Source: Armatimonadota bacterium (GTDB taxonomy: Bacteria; Sysuimicrobiota; Sysuimicrobiia; Sysuimicrobiales; Sysuimicrobiaceae). From it: a stretch of DNA of 64,000 nucleotides. A program made the position numbers and the translations under genes. The stretch covers positions 273,590 to 337,589 of the forward strand of contig JAVKGW010000003.1 of the NCBI GenBank assembly GCA_031460175.1, in the 5' to 3' direction. The number at the start of each line of letters is the position of its first letter. Positions within the stretch are counted from its first letter, which is position 1. The notes under the pieces were generated by a model, which worked only from the letters and a program-made list of their open reading frames with translations, ran no database searches and was not told the origin of the DNA. Of this stretch, positions 29,651 through 38,070 are shown piece by piece.

Positions 29651-30466
29651 TTACAAGTACGCCAGCAGGTCCTGGATCCCCCTCAACACCAAGTCAGGCC
29701 GCTCTCGGGGAGGAAGCTTCTCCAGCTCTTCCTCCAACGTGACGCCGGTGAGCACCAAGACGGTCCGGGCACCGGCCTCCTTTCCCATCCGGAAATCCAG
29801 CTCCACGTCGTCCCCGACCACCACCACCTCCTCCACCGGTACCCCCAGCCGGGACGCGGCAACCCGCAGGGCGTCCCGGCTGGGCTTGCCCACGAGCCGG
29901 GCGGGTTTCTGTGTGATGTAGGTGATGGCCGCGGCGAGGGCCGCGGACAGGCCTGGGGTTCTGCCATGCTTGGTGGCGTACCAGGGAGAAAGGGAGGTCA
30001 CCAGGAACGCGGCACCGTTCCAGATGGCGCGGCAGGCCGCCGCGAGCTTCTCATACGTCCAGACGGGATCCCAGCCCACCAGGACCACCCCTGCCCGTTC
30101 CCCCTCCTCCACGCCCACGCACGGGATCCCCTTCCGCTCCAAGGGTGCCCACAGTCCCCGCTGGCCCAGCACGAGGACCGGGCGGCCCGGATACTCGCGG
30201 GCGATGATCTCCGCGGCGATGGCTCCCGGAGTGATGACCTCCTGATCCTCGACGGGGAGCTGGCTCGCCCGCAAGACCCCCGTGTACTCCTCCGGGGGCA
30301 GGGCGCTCCCGTTGGTCAGGAAGACGAACCGGCCTCCGCCGTCGCGGATCGCCTCGAGGACCGCCCGCGTCCCGGGGAGGACCTGCGGGTTGCGCCACTC
30401 CGCGGAATCCGCAACAATACAGGTCCCGTCCACGTCCAGGACGAAGCATCGGCCCCGGAGGTTCAT
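29651..30466 (-). CDS. HAD-superfamily phosphatase, NagD-like
   Basis: 271 residues. HAD motif I CFVLDVDGT, motif II FLTNGS, motif III GKPSRDAL and motif IV VVVGDDVELDF, with the C2 cap domain of NagD/4-nitrophenylphosphatase types between II and III. This subgroup removes phosphate from small organophosphates, including aryl phosphates. Its overlap with the carboxyltransferase gene and proximity to the dikinase suggest it hydrolyses a phosphorylated intermediate. That link is inference. Confidence 0.82.
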   Translation of the reverse strand: MNLRGRCFVLDVDGTCIVADSAEWRNPQVLPGTRAVLEAIRDGGGRFVFLTNGSALPPEEYTGVLRASQLPVEDQEVITPGAIAAEIIAREYPGRPVLVLGQRGLWAPLERKGIPCVGVEEGERAGVVLVGWDPVWTYEKLAAACRAIWNGAAFLVTSLSPWYATKHGRTPGLSAALAAAITYITQKPARLVGKPSRDALRVAASRLGVPVEEVVVVGDDVELDFRMGKEAGARTVLVLTGVTLEEELEKLPPRERPDLVLRGIQDLLAYL

Positions 30467-31950
30467 GCGGTCCGCGTCCGTCTCAGGGTGATCCCCAGAT
30501 CCTTCCGTTCCAGCCGGACGTAGGTTACCCTCCGCTGTCCTGCGGAGAGGGCTTCCACGAGGCGCCGGAGGGTTTCCCCGGTCCCTTCCCCATCCAGGAC
30601 TAGAGGAGCCGCCTTACCCCGCTGGATGGCCTGGACCTCCTCCTCCGGGAGCCCGTACCGGAGCAGGACCTCTTCGTCCGATCCCCCCCCGTAGATCCTC
30701 CGCAGCTCCGCGATGGAGAGCTCCGGCCGCTCCCGGGGGATCTCCTTGGCCCGGGGGAGGGAGAGCACCCGATCCTGCACCTCGGGATCGATGGGACCGG
30801 GCGGTTCCCCGTACTGCCCCAGGATGTACCGGATGGTCTCGTCCGCCACGAGGCGGTAGCGCTCCGGCCCGATGAGGTTCAGCAGGGCCTGGGTGGCCAC
30901 GAACTGGCTGAAGGGCGTCATCATGATGGGATAGCCCAGCTCCGCCCGCACCCGGACGATCTCGTCCAGCACCGCCTCGAACTTCTCCTCCTGCCCGATC
31001 TCCCGCAAGTTCCGCTTCAGGGTGGTGACCATGCCGCCCGGAACCTGGTGCCGGTAATAGGCCAGATCGTACTCCGAGGGGCGGCCGATGGGCAGGTTCC
31101 GCCGCCGAGCCACTTGAAAGAAGTACCGGGAGACCCGTTCCGCGGCCTCCAGGTCCACCTCCACCTCGAAGCCCAGCTCCCGCAGGTTCGCCACCGTCCG
31201 GAAGAAGTTCGGGAGACTGGTCCCCTCTGCGAGGGGAGGGATGGCGGTGTGGAAGGTGCGGACTCCCAGCTCCGCGGCTCGCACGTAGCACACGGGGGCG
31301 AGCCCCATGTTGCAGTGGGAGTGGACCTCCAGGGGGGTATCCCCGAGCGCCTCCCGGAGGGCCGGCACCAGAGTCCCGACCCGATCCGGGGTGAGGAGAC
31401 CCGCGGGATCCTTGATGTACACCGCGTCCACCACGCCCCGGGCCTTCTCTCCCAGCTCCCGGACCCGGCGGGTGTAGAACTCGTCCGTGTGGACCGGGCT
31501 GATGCTGTACACCAGGGCCACCACCACCTCCTCCGCCCCCTCCTCCCGGGCCATCCGGGCCCCCTCCACCATCTCCGCCACGTTGTTCATGGGATCCACC
31601 ACCTGGATCCGGCGGATGCCGTGGCGGACCACGGTGCGCATGGCAAGCCGGATGAGCTCCCGCGGACAGGGCTCCCACCGGATGAACCGGAGGCCCGTGG
31701 TCATGAAGGTCAGGGGCGTGCGGGGCATCCGCTCCCGGGTGAGCCGGATCCGCTCGAAGGGATCCTCCCGGTGCCACCGCACGGACACGGCCATGTGGGT
31801 GCTGGTGGTGAAGTCCAGGGCCTTGAACCCCACCCGGTCCAGATCCGATGCCACGGCCAGGATCATGGGGGTGGTGATGCCCGTGGCGCTCCACAGGCTC
31901 TGGTTCCCGTCCCGGAGGGTGACGTCGATCAGCTGGATCCGCCTCTCCAT
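30463..31950 (-). CDS. carboxyltransferase (pyruvate carboxylase B / oxaloacetate decarboxylase alpha type)
   Basis: 495 residues. HMGL-like barrel with DVTLRDGNQSLWS, the metal/lysine site YIKDPAGLLTP and HSHCNMGLAPVCY, followed by the conserved carboxylase helical domain (LRRIYGGGSDEEVLLRYGLP). There is no C-terminal biotinyl (MKM) domain; the protein ends soon after. A biotin-carrier partner would have to be encoded elsewhere. It transfers CO2 between carboxybiotin and an enol acceptor such as pyruvate. It starts 15 nt after the dikinase small subunit. Confidence 0.85.
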   Translation of the reverse strand: MERRIQLIDVTLRDGNQSLWSATGITTPMILAVASDLDRVGFKALDFTTSTHMAVSVRWHREDPFERIRLTRERMPRTPLTFMTTGLRFIRWEPCPRELIRLAMRTVVRHGIRRIQVVDPMNNVAEMVEGARMAREEGAEEVVVALVYSISPVHTDEFYTRRVRELGEKARGVVDAVYIKDPAGLLTPDRVGTLVPALREALGDTPLEVHSHCNMGLAPVCYVRAAELGVRTFHTAIPPLAEGTSLPNFFRTVANLRELGFEVEVDLEAAERVSRYFFQVARRRNLPIGRPSEYDLAYYRHQVPGGMVTTLKRNLREIGQEEKFEAVLDEIVRVRAELGYPIMMTPFSQFVATQALLNLIGPERYRLVADETIRYILGQYGEPPGPIDPEVQDRVLSLPRAKEIPRERPELSIAELRRIYGGGSDEEVLLRYGLPEEEVQAIQRGKAAPLVLDGEGTGETLRRLVEALSAGQRRVTYVRLERKDLGITLRRTRTA

Positions 31951-31965
31951 GATGAGGGGCCGGAT

Positions 31966-33045
31966 TCACCGGGACAGCGCCTTGCCCGCCAGGGTCTGCA
32001 CCACGTAGCTGAGCGGGTCCTTGAAGTTGGCCGCGATGGAGCTTCTGGGACGCCGGCTCCACACGGTTTCGGGCCGGGACTGGAGCAGGTAGAGGTTGTG
32101 GGGGAAGGCCTCGTTCTCCGCCACCGCCCACTCGATGTCCAAGGGGAACCCGTAGACCTGCTCCAGGTGCCGGGCCAGCCGCGCAAGTTCCACCACCTCC
32201 TCGTCGCAAAGACAGGGCTTCGTCTGCAGATCCTCGGGAACGGGAACCTTCACCAGCACCCCCTCGCTGCCCGTGGGCACGAACTGCGCGGTTTTGGGCG
32301 AGATCTTGCGGTGCACGATCTCCAGGGTCACCTTGTTGACGGTGAACTCGTCCGGGGTGACCTCCCCGCTCACCACCGCCACCCCGGGGCCCCAGCTCCC
32401 CTCCACCACGATGAGGGAACGGTCCCCGGTCCGGGGGCTGAGGGTGAACAGGACCCCCGCAGCCCTGGGATGAACCATCTGCTGGACCCCCACCGCCACC
32501 CCGTCGTCCAGGGAGATCCCTTGGGTCAGCCGGTACGAGAGGGCCCGGGGGGTGAACGCGCTCGCCCAGCACCGGCGCACGGAGTCCAACACGTTCTCGG
32601 CTCCGCGCACCCACAGGTACGTCTCCTGCTGACCCGCGAAGCTGGCTTGCTCGCTGTCCTCCGCCAGGGCGCTTGAGCGCACCGCCACGGGCGGGTCCGA
32701 AACCTGGGTCCGAATGCTCAGCTCCTCGTACCCTCGCTCGATGGCCCCCTGCACCTCCCGCGGAATCCGACTTTCCAGGAACATGCCCGTGATCTGCTGG
32801 CTCGCCCGCTCGAGACTTTCCAGGTCGTTGGGCGCCACGGAGGCCAGCACCTGCCGCAGCCGATCCTCCAGGCCGTTGGCTTCCAGGAAGCGCCGGTATC
32901 CGAAGCTGGTGACCGCGAATCCCGGCGGGACCCGGCACCCGTGCCGGAGGAGTTCTCCAAGGCTCGCCACCTTCCCACCCACGAGGGCGCGCTCCGTGAA
33001 TCCCACCCGTGAGAAGTCCAGGACGAAGGGCACCTCTCCCATCAT
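31966..33045 (-). CDS. PEP-synthase-like ATP-binding subunit (phenylphosphate synthase beta-like)
   Basis: About 359 residues, corresponding only to the N-terminal ATP-grasp half of PEP synthase. Blocks present are LVGGKVASLGELL...VPPGFAVTS, PVAVRSSALAEDSEQASFAG, GVLFTLSP and DIEWAVAENEAF...LYLLQSRPE. The His-swivel half is absent here but is encoded by the gene 17 nt upstream. The same two-gene split, about 40 kDa and 70 kDa, is known for phenylphosphate synthase in anaerobic phenol degraders. It should phosphorylate the swivel His of its partner from ATP. ATG at 33045, with another ATG next to it. Confidence 0.85.
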   Translation of the reverse strand: MMGEVPFVLDFSRVGFTERALVGGKVASLGELLRHGCRVPPGFAVTSFGYRRFLEANGLEDRLRQVLASVAPNDLESLERASQQITGMFLESRIPREVQGAIERGYEELSIRTQVSDPPVAVRSSALAEDSEQASFAGQQETYLWVRGAENVLDSVRRCWASAFTPRALSYRLTQGISLDDGVAVGVQQMVHPRAAGVLFTLSPRTGDRSLIVVEGSWGPGVAVVSGEVTPDEFTVNKVTLEIVHRKISPKTAQFVPTGSEGVLVKVPVPEDLQTKPCLCDEEVVELARLARHLEQVYGFPLDIEWAVAENEAFPHNLYLLQSRPETVWSRRPRSSIAANFKDPLSYVVQTLAGKALSR

Positions 33046-33062
33046 CTCATCCGACCCCCCTT

Positions 33063-34889
33063 CTAGTCCTCCAGCAGGGTTACGGTTCCCGCATCCCCGT
33101 CCACCCGGATCCGCTGTCCGGTCCGGATGCGCTTGGTGGCGGATCCCGTCCCCAGCACCGCGGGGATCCCGTACTCCCGCGCCACGATGGCCGCGTGGGA
33201 CATCATCCCGCCGATGTCGGAGACCGTGGCCCGGATCCGGGAGAAGACCGGAGCCCAGCTGGGCTCCGTGACGGAACACACCAGGATCTCTCCTTCCTGG
33301 ACCTCGTGCAGCTGATCCACGCTCAGGACCACCCGCGCGGGCCCCTCCACCACCCCCGGCGAGGCCGCGAACCCTCGCAGGACCTTCTCTTCCGCCTTCT
33401 CCGGCTCCAGCCACGCCCGCAGGCGTTCGGGCGTGATGCCCCAGAGCATCACCACCGCGGGGTCCACCACGGCCTCGGGCACGGTCCCAAGAGCCGGGGG
33501 TGGGTTCCACTCCCGCAACTTCCTCATGAGCTCCCGCCGCCGGGCGATGATGGGCGGCCAGTACACGGGGCCCCGGGCCGGTGCCCCGATGGTCCAGGAG
33601 AGCAAAAGGTCCATGAGGGCCTGGTGCACCTCACTCCAGTGCAGGTAGAAGATGTCCTCCACGTCCCGGAAGAACCCCTGCCGCACGAACAGGGCCCCCA
33701 GTTCCCGCACCTTGTTCCAGAACACGCTCTGGTACCAGTGCTCCACGTAGAACTTGTGGTCCTCGATGGAGTAGTACACGTTACGGACCAGCCCCAGGAG
33801 CTGATCAAAGGCCCGCCGATCCTCCTCCGTTTGCAGCAAAGCCCGATACCCTTCCGTGATCTGATCCCGGTCCCGCCGGCGGCCCTCGATGTCCCGCTCC
33901 AGGGACTCTCCCCGCTTCACCTTCGCCACGTAGTCGCACAGGATGCCGAAGACGGCTCCCGGATCGTCCACCCACGCCCGGTGATGATGGTGGAACCCAT
34001 CCCCCGTGTTCATGTAGAACCAGGGGTCCGAGCTCCGACGCCACTCCTCTAGCCACGTCCGGCCCGCCTCGGTCTGCTCCAGAACCTGGAACACCTCCTT
34101 CACGTCCGCACCGGGCCGGAAATGGGAATCCACCCCCAGCTCCACGGCCCGCTTGGCCAAGCGCTTCAGCTCATCGTTGGGGCGGAACATGCTCACGTCA
34201 ATGGCGCCCACCATGCGGGTGATGGCCTGGTCCGAGATCTCCGGGAACGCTTTCTTGCAGAACTCGTAAAAGGTAAAGTAGGCGGCGAACCCGATCATCA
34301 CGATCTCCATGTGGATCTGCCAGATCCGGAAGATGCTCTCCAGAAGCCGGTGGTAGGCCTCGAACACCTCCTGGGAGGTGCCGTATCCCTTCCGTTCGAA
34401 GACGAGCCGCTCGTCCTCCACCTCCGGGAGCTCCGGGAACCGGATGGCCTTCAGCTGCTCGATCTCCCGCTTTACCTTCTCCCGCCACTCCTCGTAGAAC
34501 TGCGGCCAGTTCTGGAAGTAGTACCCCGCCCGACGCTCGAAGAGCTTGGCCCGTTCCTCGATCTTCTTGGGATCTCCCACCGCGGTGGGGCTGATGTACA
34601 GCCGGCCGTTCAGGAACCGGAAGTCAATCCCCATGGCCGGCGGGATGGCGAACATCCGGCTGCTCATCTCCCCGATGCCGAGGTAGCCCGCCTCGAATCC
34701 GATGGTGTCAAACGGATGCACGGCTTCGGGGGCGTGCATGCCGTTGTAGAACCAAAGCTTGTTCTCTTCCTCCTGCCTGCGGTCCTCGCTAAACAGGAGG
34801 TAGTACGGATACATCTCCGTCCAGCCCTCGCAGCCGGGGGGTGTCTGGACCTCGAACGGGCTTTGGAACCGCAAAGCGTCCGTCATCAT
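33063..34889 (-). CDS. PEP-synthase-like swivel/substrate subunit, copy 1 (phenylphosphate synthase alpha-like)
   Basis: About 608 residues. The C-terminal mobile domain is clear: SVTEPSWAPVFSRIRATVSD then GGMMSHAAIVAREYGIPAV, with the phospho-acceptor His near 565. The first ~480 residues form a large helical domain with many aromatic and His residues, e.g. HMEIVMIGFAAYFTFYEFCK, SSDPWFYMNTGDGFHHHHRA and YYSIEDHKFYVEHWYQ. I take this as the acceptor-substrate domain. Two adjacent ATGs follow GGAGGGGGA. It is the first gene after the strong promoter at 35062-35090. A close paralogue is at 60426-62243. Confidence 0.82.
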   Translation of the reverse strand: MMTDALRFQSPFEVQTPPGCEGWTEMYPYYLLFSEDRRQEEENKLWFYNGMHAPEAVHPFDTIGFEAGYLGIGEMSSRMFAIPPAMGIDFRFLNGRLYISPTAVGDPKKIEERAKLFERRAGYYFQNWPQFYEEWREKVKREIEQLKAIRFPELPEVEDERLVFERKGYGTSQEVFEAYHRLLESIFRIWQIHMEIVMIGFAAYFTFYEFCKKAFPEISDQAITRMVGAIDVSMFRPNDELKRLAKRAVELGVDSHFRPGADVKEVFQVLEQTEAGRTWLEEWRRSSDPWFYMNTGDGFHHHHRAWVDDPGAVFGILCDYVAKVKRGESLERDIEGRRRDRDQITEGYRALLQTEEDRRAFDQLLGLVRNVYYSIEDHKFYVEHWYQSVFWNKVRELGALFVRQGFFRDVEDIFYLHWSEVHQALMDLLLSWTIGAPARGPVYWPPIIARRRELMRKLREWNPPPALGTVPEAVVDPAVVMLWGITPERLRAWLEPEKAEEKVLRGFAASPGVVEGPARVVLSVDQLHEVQEGEILVCSVTEPSWAPVFSRIRATVSDIGGMMSHAAIVAREYGIPAVLGTGSATKRIRTGQRIRVDGDAGTVTLLED

Positions 34890-35061
34890 TCCCCCTCCCC
34901 CTTGCGCGTCCCATGTGGGTTTTGGACGTGAGAGAGAACATCCCGCGAGCGTTCGAGGGACGGAGCCTGCACTCCCCCACCCCGACGGCCCCGAAGACGA
35001 GCCCGATTCACCCGCGGCGTCCCCCGATCGAGCAGGTTGATCCCGACGATAGCCCAACCAA

Positions 35062-35090
35062 ATCCTAGGAAGGCCGACGGCGGCTGTCAA
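35062..35090 (-). promoter_or_regulatory. near-consensus promoter of the dikinase-led cluster
   Basis: TTGACA (35085-35090) and TAGGAT (35062-35067) with a 17-nt spacer, the best promoter seen in the window. Initiation near 35055 leaves a leader of about 165 nt before the ATG at 34889. I see no known riboswitch in that leader. Confidence 0.75.
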
Positions 35091-35134
35091 GCAAGGGTAC
35101 CCGACCCGTGGAGTGCGTGGCCGGTCCCTTGCCC

Positions 35135-35827
35135 CTAGGCCCGCTCCCCGATGGGAGGCTCGATCCCCGCGATCTCGCTCTGGCGGATCTTCGCGAGCTC
35201 CACGAGCCACTCCGGATCCTCGTAGACGTAGTCCTTCCGAAGGGGGTGCCCCTTCCAGTCCTCCGTCATGAGGATCCGGCGCAGGTCTGGGTGTCCCTCG
35301 TAGACCACGCCGAAGAGGTCGTAGGTTTCCCGCTCGTGCCAGTTGGCCCCCACCCACAGGTCGCTCACCGTGGGGATCCGGGGATTCTCCCGATCCACGG
35401 GGACCTTGATGAGCAGCTCGTGGTTGTGCGTGGTGGACCACAGGTGGTAGGTGCACTCCAGGCGGTCTCCCCAGTCAATGGCACTGCAGAAGGACAGATA
35501 GTCCATCTGGAATTCCGGGTCGTCCCGCAGGAACCGCATCACCTCCCGGAAGCGTCCAAGCGGCACCTGGAGGGCGGGGGTGAGGTATCGGTGGACCGTG
35601 GGTTCCTCCCGGCGGGGAGGTCGGGGAGGGGCTTTGCCTTCCGCCCGGGCCCGTTCCACCTCCTCCTGGTAGGCCCGCTGCCGCTCCTGTTGCTCTCGCT
35701 CGAACCGCTCCAACTCTTCCCGGGCCGCCTCCACCAGGTCCCGGACCTCCGGGAACCGCTCCCGCAACTTCCGGATCAGCTCTTCCGGGAAGTGGCCACC
35801 GCTCGGGCGAGGGCTCGGGCGCATCAT
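35135..35827 (-). CDS. nuoC: NADH-quinone oxidoreductase subunit C
   Basis: About 230 residues. The complex I 30-kDa signature is at the C-terminal half: VSDLWVGANWHERETYDLFGVVYEGHPDLRRILMTEDWKGHPLRKDY. An N-terminal charged coiled segment (about residues 20-75, Glu/Arg-rich) is added relative to short NuoC. It is last in an unusual nuoB-D-I-C order and overlaps nuoI by 4 nt (ATGA). Part of the peripheral arm next to NuoD. Confidence 0.93.
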   Translation of the reverse strand: MMRPSPRPSGGHFPEELIRKLRERFPEVRDLVEAAREELERFEREQQERQRAYQEEVERARAEGKAPPRPPRREEPTVHRYLTPALQVPLGRFREVMRFLRDDPEFQMDYLSFCSAIDWGDRLECTYHLWSTTHNHELLIKVPVDRENPRIPTVSDLWVGANWHERETYDLFGVVYEGHPDLRRILMTEDWKGHPLRKDYVYEDPEWLVELAKIRQSEIAGIEPPIGERA

Positions 35828-36288
35828 CGCAGGATCCCCCGGGCGACGGGCTCCTTGGGCGCGGCCCGGTGGAGATCCTCGAGGGTGTATAGGAGGTTGG
35901 CGCGGTTGTAGGTGCTGGCCTCGTAGTGGGGGGTGAAGACGATGGCTTCCGTGGGGCAGACCTCCACACACAGCCCGCAGTACTGGCACTTGTCCATCTC
36001 GATGTCGAACCGCGTGAGGACCCGCTCCTTGCCCCGCCCCGTGGCCTCGATGTGGATGCAGCGGCTCGGGCAGATGCGCTCGCACTGGAAGCAGATGATG
36101 CACTTGTCGTTGCCGATCTCGCTGTCTACGGGAAGGGCCAGGATCCCGTGCCAGCGGGGGGAGACGTTGGATTTCTCCAGTGGGTACAGCAGGGTGGCCT
36201 TGGGTCGGGCCGCGGTGCGCAGCGTCTCCCGCAATCCCGTCATCAGCCCCCGGACCGCCGCGGTGGCTCTCTCGAAGACCGCCGGCAT
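35824..36288 (-). CDS. nuoI: NADH-quinone oxidoreductase subunit I
   Basis: 154 residues. Two 4Fe-4S clusters: CIICFQCERICP and CQYCGLCVEVCP, with the family-specific TLLYPLEK-SNVSPRWHG lead. It carries clusters N6a/N6b between the 49-kDa region and NuoB. It follows nuoD by 10 nt rather than nuoH as is usual. Confidence 0.93.
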   Translation of the reverse strand: MPAVFERATAAVRGLMTGLRETLRTAARPKATLLYPLEKSNVSPRWHGILALPVDSEIGNDKCIICFQCERICPSRCIHIEATGRGKERVLTRFDIEMDKCQYCGLCVEVCPTEAIVFTPHYEASTYNRANLLYTLEDLHRAAPKEPVARGILR

Positions 36289-36298
36289 CTTCCCCCTC

Positions 36299-37411
36299 CT
36301 ACCGATCCACGTCCGCGAGCACGATGTCGATGCTGCCCAGGATGGCGATGATGTCCGCCACCTTCCACCCCTTCATCATCTGGGTGAGGGCGAACAGGTT
36401 GGAGAACGACGGAGCCCGGATCTTCACCCGCCACGGCGTCTCCCCGCCGTTGCTCACCAGGTGGATCCCCAAATCCCCTCGGGGGCTCTCCACCCGGGTG
36501 TACACCTCCCCGGGCGGGAGCTTCGGGGTGAGGGAGACCCGGGGGGTCCGCACCTCCCCGTCCGGCATCTGATCCAGGCACTGAAGGATGATTCGGGCGG
36601 ACTCCCGCATCTCGTCCATGCGCACGAGGTACCGGGCGAAGCAGTCCCCCTCCGTGTACACGGGCACCTGGAACTCCACCCGGTCGTAGACCTCGTAGGG
36701 ATGGCTCTTGCGTACGTCCCAGGGAAGGCCGGAAGCCCGGGCTACGGGTCCGCAGGCGCCGTAGGCGATGGCCTGGTCCCGGGTGAGCACCCCGATCCCC
36801 TGGGTCCGGGCCTGCCAGATGGGGTTTCCGGTGAGGAGCCGATGGTACTCTCCCAGCCGGTTGAGGAAGTAGTGGCAGAACTCCCGGCACCGCTCCGTCC
36901 AGCCCGGCGGCAGGTCCTCGTTCACCCCTCCGATGCGGAAGTACACGTGGTGGAGCCGGCCGCCCGTGACGGACTCAAAGAGGTCCATGATGAGCTCCCG
37001 CTCCCGCATGCACCACAGGAACGCGGTGGTGGCCCCGAGGTCGATGCCGTAGGTTCCCAGCCACAGGAGGTGGCTCGCGATGCGCTGCAGCTCCATGAAG
37101 ATGGTGCGGATGTATCGGGCCCGCTCGGGCACGGGGATCCCCCCCAGGGTCTCCACGGCCCGGAGGATGGCCATCTCGTTGAGGAGGGCCGCGAGGTAGT
37201 CCATGCCCCGGTCCGCGAGGGAGATGCACTGGGTGTAGTTGCGGTGCTCCATCATCTTCTCCACGGAGGAGTGGAGGTAGCCGATGTCCGGATGGACCTC
37301 CACGATGTTCTCCCCGTCCAGGGTGACCACCAACCGCAGCACCCCGTGGGTGCTGGGGTGCTGCGGCCCCATGTTCAGGATGAGCTCCTCCGTGCGCAGG
37401 GCTCTTGCCAT
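36299..37411 (-). CDS. nuoD: NADH-quinone oxidoreductase subunit D (49 kDa)
   Basis: 370 residues. NMGPQHPSTHGVLRLVVTLDGE at the N-terminus, HSSVEKMMEHRNYTQ, and the C-terminal IAILGSIDIVLADVDR are complex I signatures lining the quinone site. The C-terminus lacks the paired CxxC NiFe ligands, so a group 4 hydrogenase is excluded. It is 1 nt downstream of nuoB. Confidence 0.95.
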   Translation of the reverse strand: MARALRTEELILNMGPQHPSTHGVLRLVVTLDGENIVEVHPDIGYLHSSVEKMMEHRNYTQCISLADRGMDYLAALLNEMAILRAVETLGGIPVPERARYIRTIFMELQRIASHLLWLGTYGIDLGATTAFLWCMRERELIMDLFESVTGGRLHHVYFRIGGVNEDLPPGWTERCREFCHYFLNRLGEYHRLLTGNPIWQARTQGIGVLTRDQAIAYGACGPVARASGLPWDVRKSHPYEVYDRVEFQVPVYTEGDCFARYLVRMDEMRESARIILQCLDQMPDGEVRTPRVSLTPKLPPGEVYTRVESPRGDLGIHLVSNGGETPWRVKIRAPSFSNLFALTQMMKGWKVADIIAILGSIDIVLADVDR

Positions 37412-37412
37412 C

Positions 37413-38000
37413 CTAGGCTCCCCTGCGGCTCAGGCGCCGCTCCCGCATGATCTTCTCCTGCAGCTTCAGCACGCCTTCGATGAGGGCCTCCGGCCGGGGC
37501 GGGCAGCCCGGCACATACACGTCCACGGGGATGACGGTGTCGATGCCCTTGAGGATGGAGTAGTTGTCGTAGTAGAAGGGGCCTCCGCAGGTGGCGCAGC
37601 TGCCCATGCTGATCACGTACTTGGGCTCCGGCATCTGCTCCCACAGGCGCCGCACCACGGGGGCCATCTTGATGGTGCATCGGCCGGAAACGATGATGAG
37701 GTCCGCCTGCCGGGGCGTGGCCCGGGGGATGACGCCGAATCGGTCCAGGTCGAACCGGGTGGCGAACGCCTGCATCATCTCCATGGCGCAGCAAGCCAGG
37801 CCAAAGGTGAGGGGCCAGAGGCTGCTGGCCCGGGCCCAGTTCAGGACGTTCTCGACGGTGGTGAGCAGCAGTGCCCCACCGGGAAGCTTATACAGGACAT
37901 CCGCCAGCTGCTCGATGGGAGCCACCTGAGAGCCTTCCACCGGGATCCGGGCGATGGAGGTCACCTCCGGGCCGCCGGAACGGATCGGACCGTCTCTCAT
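37413..38000 (-). CDS. nuoB: NADH-quinone oxidoreductase subunit B
   Basis: About 195 residues. Cluster N2 motifs [36 protein letters not shown] and [10 protein letters not shown]. It begins the four-gene peripheral-arm set; no nuoA precedes it. The ATG at 38000 has GGAG at good spacing; frames to 38030 or 38051 are possible but lack a ribosome binding site. Confidence 0.94.
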   Translation of the reverse strand: MRDGPIRSGGPEVTSIARIPVEGSQVAPIEQLADVLYKLPGGALLLTTVENVLNWARASSLWPLTFGLACCAMEMMQAFATRFDLDRFGVIPRATPRQADLIIVSGRCTIKMAPVVRRLWEQMPEPKYVISMGSCATCGGPFYYDNYSILKGIDTVIPVDVYVPGCPPRPEALIEGVLKLQEKIMRERRLSRRGA

Positions 38001-38041
38001 GCGCGTCTCCGAGGAACCGTCCTGGAACATCCCACCGCTAG

Positions 38042-38070
38042 ATTCTGGCACAAGAAGTGCGTGTCCTCAA
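38042..38070 (-). promoter_or_regulatory. candidate promoter for nuoBDIC
   Basis: TTGAGG (38065-38070) and CAGAAT (38042-38047) with a 17-nt spacer, overlapping the last codons of murA. Each hexamer matches consensus at four positions. Confidence 0.35.

Noticed and set aside
31966..34889. Frameshifted single PEP synthase gene
   Set aside because: The order is swivel subunit first and ATP-grasp second, the reverse of PEP synthase, with separate starts and stops; a frameshift cannot explain that.
34890..35061. Riboswitch in the ~165-nt leader of the dikinase cluster
   Set aside because: Only a weak 5-bp pairing near the start point was seen and no known aptamer core; the leader is noted but not called.
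36299..38000. Group 4 [NiFe] hydrogenase instead of complex I
   Set aside because: NuoD lacks the paired CxxC nickel ligands and both NuoB and NuoD carry complex I signature blocks.
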